This document shows positions 6,195-11,358 of a stretch of DNA of 11,358 nucleotides, piece by piece. Position numbers and translations under genes: made by a program. The stretch comes from an uncultured Granulicatella sp. Lineage in GTDB: Bacteria; Bacillota; Bacilli; Lactobacillales; Aerococcaceae. The stretch's first letter is position 1, and each line of letters starts with the position of its first letter. The notes beneath the pieces were generated by a model, which saw only the letters and a program-made list of their open reading frames with translations, was not told where the DNA came from and ran no database searches. Where the stretch lies: positions 1 through 11,358 of the forward strand of contig URWJ01000036.1 in NCBI GenBank assembly GCA_900551535.1, read 5' to 3'.

Positions 6195-6224
6195 AAGAAA
6201 AACGAGCCTAATTAGACTCGTTTT
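6195..6224 (-). terminator. Terminator of the HAD-ASCH operon
   Basis: An 8-bp stem (6199-6206 with 6217-6224), extended inward past one mismatch, starts 2 nt after the ASCH stop codon. On the minus strand the stem ends in TTTT and continues into a T-rich stretch (TTTTTCTTTATT). Confidence 0.75.
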
Positions 6225-6225
6225 G

Positions 6226-6570
6226 TTAAATAAGTTTCAGTTCGATGCCAACAACGCCATATTGAGCTTGTTTTTCTTTGGAATAGTATGTCAACATATC
6301 ATCGGGATGTGCATTGACCACGTCTTCTGGAGTATAACCGCATTTTAATAGCGGTAGGTTCTCGTACAATTCTGCAAAGTTTTTAAAAACATGCAACTGA
6401 ACCACTTCGCAGAGTGTCGTTTGCGAAGCATCTTGGGTATTGGTAAATCGAATCTGATCACCAATTTGAATCGATTGACGCTTTTCATCATAGAGACGAA
6501 GTTCAATCGTTTTTTGACCGGAGGCAATAGAAGCATACGGTTTTGGGAAAAGAGTCATCTCATGAAGCAT
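6226..6570 (-). CDS. ASCH-domain (PUA-like) protein
   Basis: A 114-residue protein that is essentially one ASCH domain. Visible landmarks are the N-terminal strand followed by SGQKTIELRLYDEKR (17-31), IGDQIRF (36-42) and a C-terminal YGVVGIELKLI. ASCH domains have a PUA-like barrel and are thought to bind RNA or nucleotides; relatives include enzymes acting on modified nucleosides, but the function of this small family is not established. The start at 6570 is fixed by AAGGAG (6579-6584) 8 nt upstream, located inside the end of the HAD gene; only 2 nt separate the two genes, so they are translated from one message. This small ASCH family is common in lactic acid bacteria. Confidence 0.8.
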   Translation of the reverse strand: MLHEMTLFPKPYASIASGQKTIELRLYDEKRQSIQIGDQIRFTNTQDASQTTLCEVVQLHVFKNFAELYENLPLLKCGYTPEDVVNAHPDDMLTYYSKEKQAQYGVVGIELKLI

Positions 6571-6572
6571 GA

Positions 6573-7394
6573 CTAGTTCTCCTTGTTTAAAACGAATTTT
6601 TCAACGGCAACAGCAACGCCATCTTCATCGTTGGTTGTTGTCACGAAGTTAGCAATTTCTTTAATCGAATTAATCGCATTTCCCATCGCAACGCCTAGAC
6701 CAGCGTATTCAATCATGTCACGATCGTTTTCGTGGTCACCAAGGCACATTACTTCATCGCGTGTAAGGCCAAGTTTATCGGCTAGATAATGCACGGCTTT
6801 TCCTTTGCTCGCTTCAGGGTGAATCACTTCGAGGTAGAAGCCAGCACTACGGAAAATGTTGTAGCGGCTCTTGAAGTCGTCAGAAAGATTTGGTATTAAT
6901 TCTTCTAACACTTCAGGTTCATCCACAAACATGATTTTGACAAATTCTTTATCGGTTGGAATGTCTTTGTATAATTGGTGCACGATTGGCATCCCAACAA
7001 GTTCACTTTCATGAATCGAGTATTTACCAACTGTTGCAGTTGGAACGTAAATCGCTTCTTCGTCGATAGCGTGGTAGTGAACATCGTATTTTGTAGCGTA
7101 GTCGTTCACGCGCTCTAAGTCATCATGTGTCATTGAGAAACGCACGAGTGCTTTTTTCGAACCTGTTTGTTGCACCAGAGTTCCGTTGTACGTCACGACA
7201 TAATCATGGTCGTTCACGAGGTCGAGTTCTTTCAGTAGTCCTTCAACACCAGGATATGGGCGTCCTGTACAAAGAACCACATAGACTCCTTGTGCGCTTG
7301 CGGCGTTTAAAGCAGCCTTTACTCGTGGTGTGATTTCGCGTTTTGAATTGATAAGTGTGCCGTCGATATCGATGGCGATTAATTTGATAGCCAT
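6573..7394 (-). CDS. Cof-type HAD-superfamily phosphatase
   Basis: A 273-residue cytosolic hydrolase of the Cof/YidA subfamily (HAD-IIB). All four catalytic motifs are present: motif I DIDGT with D9 (nucleophile) and D11 (acid/base), motif II T43 in CTGRP, motif III K197 in SKGKA, and motif IV GDHEND (219-224). The region between motifs II and III forms the C2-type cap that selects substrate. Relatives dephosphorylate sugar phosphates, FMN or pyridoxal phosphate with broad specificity, so the physiological substrate is unknown. The ATG at 7394 follows AAGGAGG (7399-7405) at short spacing. It is the first gene of the pair with the ASCH protein. No clear promoter is seen immediately upstream; transcription may come through or from the structured region at 7462-7703. 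Confidence 0.92.
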   Translation of the reverse strand: MAIKLIAIDIDGTLINSKREITPRVKAALNAASAQGVYVVLCTGRPYPGVEGLLKELDLVNDHDYVVTYNGTLVQQTGSKKALVRFSMTHDDLERVNDYATKYDVHYHAIDEEAIYVPTATVGKYSIHESELVGMPIVHQLYKDIPTDKEFVKIMFVDEPEVLEELIPNLSDDFKSRYNIFRSAGFYLEVIHPEASKGKAVHYLADKLGLTRDEVMCLGDHENDRDMIEYAGLGVAMGNAINSIKEIANFVTTTNDEDGVAVAVEKFVLNKEN

Positions 7395-7425
7395 AGTTCC
7401 TCCTTGAATAGCGTTAAGTAGTGTT

Positions 7426-7455
7426 TTGAGCTGGATAATTGGACGTCTTTAAAAT
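7426..7455 (+). promoter_or_regulatory. Promoter-like sequence pointing into the 7462-7703 fold
   Basis: TTGAGC (7426-7431, 4 of 6), an 18-nt spacer and TAAAAT (7450-7455, 5 of 6) on the plus strand. The expected start, about 7 nt after the -10, is 7461-7462, the first base of the closing helix of the fold. Confidence 0.4.
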
Positions 7456-7461
7456 AAGAAT

Positions 7462-7703
7462 CTGAGCAAAAATACAATGCTTCTTGTCCATTACGGAAAT
7501 CTTTCGGATTCTATAGTAGCAGTAATGGGGAATAGCAACCAATGTGAATTACTGACTCTAGGGTGTACCCCGTAGAGTCAGTTTGAAGCTTGGTAGGAAT
7601 TGAGACGTAAGGCTCAATCCGATGCCCCATTATCGCTACTATGAAGATATCCGAAAGGATTGGAGTAATGGAAAAAGTAGAAACCTTAGTTATTTCTGCT
7701 CAG
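7462..7703 (+). ncRNA. Candidate structured noncoding RNA (long rod with apical hairpins); MITE is the alternative
   Basis: This is almost the whole 315-bp gap between two genes, with no reading frame of note. The helices, outside in, are: 7462-7474 with 7691-7703 (12 of 13 pairs); 7487-7494 with 7665-7672 (8 pairs); 7498-7509 with 7649-7661 (one bulged base); 7513-7530 with 7625-7642 (18 positions, one mismatch and one G-U). Inside the apical region are ACCAA/TTGGT (7538-7542 with 7590-7594), a 10-bp hairpin stem (7551-7560 with 7573-7582) capped by GGG-TGTA-CCC, and a side hairpin ATTGAG/CTCAAT (7599-7604 with 7613-7618). A promoter-like element would start plus-strand transcription at 7462; there is no clear terminator. 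A long rod with an open region carrying a small 3'-side hairpin loosely recalls 6S RNA, but I recognise no 6S sequence. The same DNA would also fold as minus-strand RNA between the HD and HAD genes. Confidence 0.45.
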
Positions 7704-7709
7704 TAAAAT

Positions 7710-9062
7710 TTACTTCATTTGGTTTGAGAACACGTCGAGTTGTGCAGCGATGTTTTGGAATTCTGCATAGTCGTCCATGAATAGGCCGTTTTGCATTTCG
7801 CCGCTTACCATTTCGCGAGGGAAGTAGAGGCGTTCGTCACCACGTACTTTTCCGGAAATAGCATCTACAATCGAACTGACTTGAGACAACTCAACCATAT
7901 TACCGTTGCGTTCTACAAGCTCGATTTGCGTTCTTGGTTTAATCGAATCTGGACGATAGAAATCGTATGGTAAGTCGAAACTGTTGTTAATCGCAGTGTA
8001 GTACTCTGGGTCGAAGCCAACTTCTTCTACGATTTGTTTCATGCGTTCGATTTGAGCGCCATCGTTTGTATGGTTAAATGGCACTGATTTAAACGGACGA
8101 CGGTTGATGAAACGATCTGACAAGTCGCTCAAGATGGCATCTTCTTCTAGTAACCAGTGAGAGAAGTATGTGTTCAATACGCCGTCATCGAGACGTAAGT
8201 AGTCTTCCAATGTCCATGTTCCCTCGAAGAAAGGTTTCAAGAACGTTGCAGAGTGTCTTAATGGATTCAATTCTGAGTGGTAGCAAGCGGAAGCGCGTTT
8301 CAATAAATGATTTAACACGACTTCCATCCCGCGAGAAACTGGGTGGAAGTACACTTGCATGTACATTTGATAACGACTCACGATGTAGTCTTCTACCGCG
8401 TGCATTCCTGAATACGTAAAAGCAATGCCGCCTTTATACGGACGAATCACACGAAGGATACGCGTGAGGTCGAAAGTTCCGTAGTTTACCCCTGTGAAAT
8501 AAGCGTCACGAAGCAAGTAGTCCATACGGTCTGCATCGATTTGGCTTGAAATCAATTGCACCACTTGAGGGTTTGGATGTGTTTTTTGAATCACGCTGGC
8601 CACTTCTTGCGGGAAAGTAGAAGAGACTTTACGTAAAATTTGGTTCACTTCGGTTTCCTCAGACAAGATAATGTCAATCGTGATTTGTTCATGGTTTGTA
8701 TCAAAGATTTTCTCGAAAGTATGAGAGTATGGTCCGTGCCCGATGTCATGCAAGAGGGCAGCGCAGAGCACAACAAGGCGATTGCTGTCGTCCCATAGTC
8801 CATCTCCTTCTTCTTTGGTCGCATAGTTACGAGCAAAGTTGTCGCAAATACGACGGGCGATTTCATATACCCCTAAAGAGTGAGAGAATCGTGAGTGTTC
8901 CGCTGTATGGAAAGTATACATCGAAGCTCCGGTTTGTTTAATTCTGCGGAGTCGTTGCAATTCACGACTATTAATTAATTCAAGAATAATTGGATGTTGC
9001 ACGTGGATATAATCGTGTACTGGGTCACGAAATACTTTTTCACGTTTAAATGCTTCAGTCAT
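7710..9062 (-). CDS. HD-domain phosphohydrolase, YwfO-like (probable dNTP triphosphohydrolase)
   Basis: A 450-residue cytosolic enzyme. The HD metal site is complete: H61 in SRFSHSLGV (with H56), H105-D106 in LLHDIGHGPYSHTFE, and D176 in SSQIDADRMDYLLRD (172-186), the arrangement of dGTPase-like HD proteins. N-terminal KVFRDPVHDYIHV and the overall length match the YwfO family; a homologue from Enterococcus faecalis (EF1143) has been described as a dNTP triphosphohydrolase, so nucleotide-pool control is the likely job. The ATG at 9062 agrees with family N termini, though the only ribosome binding site is a modest AGAAGG about 10 nt upstream. A candidate promoter is at 9116-9144. The stop codon lies only 6 nt from the edge of the long inverted repeat 7462-7703, with no conventional terminator. 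Confidence 0.9.
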   Translation of the reverse strand: MTEAFKREKVFRDPVHDYIHVQHPIILELINSRELQRLRRIKQTGASMYTFHTAEHSRFSHSLGVYEIARRICDNFARNYATKEEGDGLWDDSNRLVVLCAALLHDIGHGPYSHTFEKIFDTNHEQITIDIILSEETEVNQILRKVSSTFPQEVASVIQKTHPNPQVVQLISSQIDADRMDYLLRDAYFTGVNYGTFDLTRILRVIRPYKGGIAFTYSGMHAVEDYIVSRYQMYMQVYFHPVSRGMEVVLNHLLKRASACYHSELNPLRHSATFLKPFFEGTWTLEDYLRLDDGVLNTYFSHWLLEEDAILSDLSDRFINRRPFKSVPFNHTNDGAQIERMKQIVEEVGFDPEYYTAINNSFDLPYDFYRPDSIKPRTQIELVERNGNMVELSQVSSIVDAISGKVRGDERLYFPREMVSGEMQNGLFMDDYAEFQNIAAQLDVFSNQMK

Positions 9063-9115
9063 GCGTTTGACGCCTTCTTTCGATTAGATTGTGAATTTTT
9101 ATCATAAGCACTTTC

Positions 9116-9144
9116 AGTTTATGCTATTTTCGGTAGAAAAGCAA
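9116..9144 (-). promoter_or_regulatory. Possible promoter of the HD phosphohydrolase gene
   Basis: On the minus strand TTGCTT (9139-9144), a 17-nt spacer and TAAACT (9116-9121), both 4 of 6. The gap 9063-9190 contains nothing else firm; I see no convincing terminator for the upstream lipL gene, so read-through is possible. Confidence 0.35.
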
Positions 9145-9190
9145 GAGGGGTAACCGTTTAAAAAGCTTTTATACCGCGTTTTTTGATGGA

Positions 9191-10015
9191 TTATTGTCGT
9201 TTCACAAAACGCTCAAGTGCTTTTTGGAAATCTGGAGTGTGAATAAAGTCTGTTTCGTTCTCTTCCAGCGTGCATCCAAGTTTCGTTAATGCTTGTAGGA
9301 CGCGAACTTGCACGTCTTCAATCGTGAGGTCGATTCCAAGGGCGTCGCTAATATTCCACATGCTGTCGGCGTTGACTTCTGGGAAATGCCATTTCGTTTC
9401 TTCGCCTTGAAGTGCATGGTCATAGAAATCACGAACCACAAGCCCGCGACGGTTTTGATCTCCATAGACGCTGAGGTAAATCGACACGCACACCACATCT
9501 TTCAAGCGGCGCTGTGCAATCCCGGCAATTTTACGGTTTTGAATGCTTAAATCATAATCTCCCGGGCAGTATGAGTCTGCTACTTCGAAAGCTTGAATCC
9601 CACCAAGGGCCTCCGATTCTGGGAAAGTCTCTTGAATGAGTTGTTGCATCCATTCGTAGGCTTCGTTAATCGTTGGCATTTGTTTATTTTTAAAGAGAAG
9701 GCTGATGTTTAAGATGCCTTCGTTACTCACTACGGCCAGCCCGCCTGCTTGACGCACAATCGGCGTAAATCCGTTGGCACGCAGTCTTTCTAGCCCTTGT
9801 TCCAGATAAGGAACCTTTGTATCGGTCATTCCAAGAATCACGATATCTTCAAGCGTCCAGAAGTGAACGAATGGCCCGTCTTCTTCTTTTGTGAGATGAC
9901 GAATCAGTGTCTCATCGAGCGCGAACGGCGTCAGCATTTCTTCGAGTTTTTCAGTTTTTGGAATTTGTGTCGCAACCAATTGAATGGTTTGCTGCCTAAT
10001 AGGTGATTGAGTCAT
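9191..10015 (-). CDS. lipL: Lipoyl/octanoyl transferase LipL (GcvH to E2 amidotransferase type)
   Basis: A 274-residue cytosolic enzyme of the lipoate-protein ligase/BPL superfamily. The catalytic cysteine of the LipL branch is present at C150 in ADSYCPGDYDL, the position reported as nucleophile in Bacillus subtilis LipL (YwfL). Further landmarks are RQAGGLAVV (88-96) for the acyl-binding loop and the conserved lysine K162 in NRKIAG. Known role: moves octanoyl or lipoyl groups from GcvH to the E2 subunits of 2-oxoacid dehydrogenases. True lipoate ligases (LplA) and LipM are the alternatives, but the C150 context favours LipL. The start at 10015 has AAAGGAG (10022-10028) about 6 nt upstream, and an extended -10 promoter precedes it. 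In Bacillus the ywfL and ywfO genes are also near neighbours, as here. Confidence 0.85.
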   Translation of the reverse strand: MTQSPIRQQTIQLVATQIPKTEKLEEMLTPFALDETLIRHLTKEEDGPFVHFWTLEDIVILGMTDTKVPYLEQGLERLRANGFTPIVRQAGGLAVVSNEGILNISLLFKNKQMPTINEAYEWMQQLIQETFPESEALGGIQAFEVADSYCPGDYDLSIQNRKIAGIAQRRLKDVVCVSIYLSVYGDQNRRGLVVRDFYDHALQGEETKWHFPEVNADSMWNISDALGIDLTIEDVQVRVLQALTKLGCTLEENETDFIHTPDFQKALERFVKRQ

Positions 10016-10045
10016 ACGATTCTCCTTTAGAGTTCTTCGTGTTTT

Positions 10046-10053
10046 ATTATAAC
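10046..10053 (-). promoter_or_regulatory. Extended -10 promoter of lipL
   Basis: The minus strand reads TGTTATAAT (10046-10054 region): a perfect TATAAT (10046-10051) preceded by the TGn extension. No good -35 is found 16-18 nt upstream, which fits an extended -10 promoter. The leader before the ATG is about 25 nt. Confidence 0.55.
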
Positions 10054-10204
10054 AAAACTTCGCGTGATGGTCGTGTTGGAGGCCGTTTTTAAGCCATTTC
10101 TTAGGAATTTATTAAGTAAAAGTCAAGAATCGTAAAAATTACTAGCAAAAATGGTTTATTTTTAATAGGATAAAGTAGAAAAAGAATGAAAAGAGGGAAT
10201 GCTC

Positions 10205-10897
10205 ATGAAAATTTTAGTAGTAGATGATGATCGCGAAATCGTTGAATTATTGACGATTTACTTAAAGAACGAAAATTATGAAATTGTAAAAGCCTATGAC
10301 GGGAAACAAGCCCTTGAAAAATTAAAAATGTATCCAGATATCGATATGATTATCTTGGACATTATGATGCCACGCTTAGACGGAATCTCTGTGGTGCATG
10401 AAGTGCGCAAAGAAAATGCACAATTGCCAATTCTATTATTAAGCGCGAAATCAACAGATATCGATAAAATCCAAGGGTTAACAAATGGTGCCGACGATTA
10501 CGTTACAAAACCATTTAACCCACTTGAAGTCATTGCGCGTGTGAAATCATTATTACGTCGCTCAACGATTACACAAGAAGGCCCAGCTAACGAAGAAATT
10601 ACGATTGGACCTTTAACGATTAAGAAAGAATCTCACCAAGTGACAACAACAGATGGCACTGAAATTCAATTAACGGTATTAGAATTCGGAATTCTATACT
10701 TACTTGCGAGCCATCCAAACCGCGTATTTAGTGCAGATGAAATCTTCGAAACGGTATGGCAACAAGAAAGTATCGTTTCAACGAAAACAGTTATGGTACA
10801 CGTAAGCCACCTTCGCGACAAGATTGCCGAAGCGACTGGCGGAGAAAAAGTCATTGAAACAGTATGGGGAGTAGGCTACAAGATTGAAGACAAATAA
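10205..10897 (+). CDS. OmpR/PhoB-family response regulator, VanR-like
   Basis: A 230-residue cytoplasmic transcription factor. The receiver domain (1-118) has acidic D7-D8, phospho-acceptor D52 in ILDIMMP, switch S80 and K102 in TKPF. The winged-helix output domain (about 130-228) ends in WGVGYKIE. Residues such as YLKNENY and the GADDYVTKPFNPLEVIARVK block resemble VanR, but this class also includes many regulators of envelope stress and nutrient response, so the stimulus is unknown. I prefer the ATG at 10205 over the in-frame ATG at 10199: GAGGG (10193-10197) is 7 nt from the former but only 1 nt from the latter, and relatives begin MKILVVDD. The kinase gene overlaps its 3' end. No convincing promoter or operator could be picked out in 10055-10192. 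Confidence 0.93.
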   Translation: MKILVVDDDREIVELLTIYLKNENYEIVKAYDGKQALEKLKMYPDIDMIILDIMMPRLDGISVVHEVRKENAQLPILLLSAKSTDIDKIQGLTNGADDYVTKPFNPLEVIARVKSLLRRSTITQEGPANEEITIGPLTIKKESHQVTTTDGTEIQLTVLEFGILYLLASHPNRVFSADEIFETVWQQESIVSTKTVMVHVSHLRDKIAEATGGEKVIETVWGVGYKIEDK

Positions 10898-11358
10898 TAA
10901 AAAAGTTCTTCACCTTCGAAAAGTCAAAAACGAACCGACACTCTTGACGCTCACGCCAAAGGAAGTCAGTGAACTCGTATTAGAAGGAATCGTGACGCTC
11001 TGTATTGTATTCCTTTTATACTTAGGAATTCTTGTGATGGTTAGCCAACTCATTAATGAGCCAGGGTTTATTTCTGTGGAATTCTCTGCTCGTGAAGTAT
11101 GGCATATCGAGCGCGAGCAAATTGCGTTCTACAAAAATATCTTTACGATTACATCGGTCGTTTTTGCAGTGGCGTTCACTTATTGGCGCTTGATGCGAAG
11201 ATACCAACAAATGCAGTTGAACCATATTTTGGAGGAATTGCATTTAATCGCGGACGGACAGTATGACCGACGCATTCCGTTCCGTTTATCCGGAGACATG
11301 GGGCAAGTCGTAAACTCGATTAACCGATTGGTCGATTCGACCGTGAATGCGATAGAGA
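10884..11358 (+). CDS. Sensor histidine kinase, N-terminal part (cut by window edge)
   Basis: The frame opens after a TAG at 10872 and runs to the edge, giving 158 residues of the sensor part. Visible are a short basic cytoplasmic leader, membrane segment 1 (about 34-54), an extracytoplasmic loop of about 30 residues (FISVEFSAREVWHIEREQ), membrane segment 2 (about 86-103) and a HAMP linker (about 104-157) with ADGQYDRRIPF and DMGQVVNSINRLVDS. The dimerisation/phospho-acceptor and ATPase domains lie beyond the window. No ATG or GTG precedes the first membrane segment in this frame, so I place the start at TTG 10884, with AGG about 8 nt upstream; this overlaps the regulator by 14 nt. The short loop argues for sensing at the membrane interface. 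It pairs with the preceding response regulator. Confidence 0.85.
   Translation, partial: MKTNNKKVLHLRKVKNEPTLLTLTPKEVSELVLEGIVTLCIVFLLYLGILVMVSQLINEPGFISVEFSAREVWHIEREQIAFYKNIFTITSVVFAVAFTYWRLMRRYQQMQLNHILEELHLIADGQYDRRIPFRLSGDMGQVVNSINRLVDSTVNAIE

Noticed and set aside
7450..7709. Target-site duplication (TAAAAT on both sides) marking the fold as a MITE
   Set aside because: The right copy abuts the inverted repeat but the left copy is 6 nt away from it and serves as a good -10 element; a 6-nt AT-rich match is weak evidence.
9150..9182. TAAAAAGCTTTTA near-palindrome as a lipL terminator
   Set aside because: The symmetric core leaves no loop, is all A-T apart from one G-C, and no proper T tract follows it on the minus strand.
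10205..11358. Vancomycin-resistance VanRS
   Set aside because: Resemblance to VanR is at family level only, and no vanHAX-type genes are in the window.

Overview
The window reads as ordinary chromosome from a low-GC Gram-positive bacterium, most likely of the order Lactobacillales (Carnobacteriaceae/Aerococcaceae such as Granulicatella would fit, but I cannot fix the genus). The reasons are strong AGGAGG ribosome binding sites, sigma-A type promoters, an AdcC/AdcB-type zinc transporter, a PRTase-type PurR repressor, a LipL-type lipoyl transferase, a YwfO-like HD phosphohydrolase and a VanRS-like two-component pair. There are no insertion sequences, CRISPR arrays, tRNAs or rRNAs.

Layout. 1-979 (-): SPFH/band-7 membrane protein, cut at the left edge, with its own promoter and a dyad over the start site. 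1253-2715 (+): adcC and adcB, closed by a terminator. 2758-5085 (+): a strong promoter with a 13-bp palindrome at the predicted start site, then a metallo-beta-lactamase-fold hydrolase and a TetR regulator (overlapping, and clearly more AT-rich than their neighbours), then an AEC-family permease with a GTG start. 5123-5154: bidirectional terminator. 5168-5995 (-): purR, with a near-consensus PurBox inside its promoter. 6226-7394 (-): HAD phosphatase and ASCH-domain protein as a two-gene operon. 7395-7709: a gene-free stretch holding a long, imperfect, almost fully paired inverted repeat (7462-7703). 7710-9062 (-): HD phosphohydrolase. 9191-10015 (-): lipL. 10205 to the right edge (+): response regulator and a sensor kinase cut by the edge.

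How the parts work together. AdcC/AdcB form the ATPase and channel of a zinc importer whose binding protein and regulator must be elsewhere. The MBL hydrolase and TetR look like a self-regulated detoxification or metabolite-response pair, possibly also driving the downstream permease. PurR links purine status (PRPP) to its own expression and presumably to pur operons outside the window. LipL and the YwfO-like HD protein are housekeeping (lipoylation, nucleotide hydrolysis).

The most interesting object is the 242-nt fold at 7462-7703. It has nested helices, two extra hairpins in its apical part, no open reading frame, and a promoter-like sequence on the + strand that would start transcription at the first base of the closing helix. 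I read it as a candidate structured noncoding RNA, with a small mobile repeat (MITE) as the main alternative.
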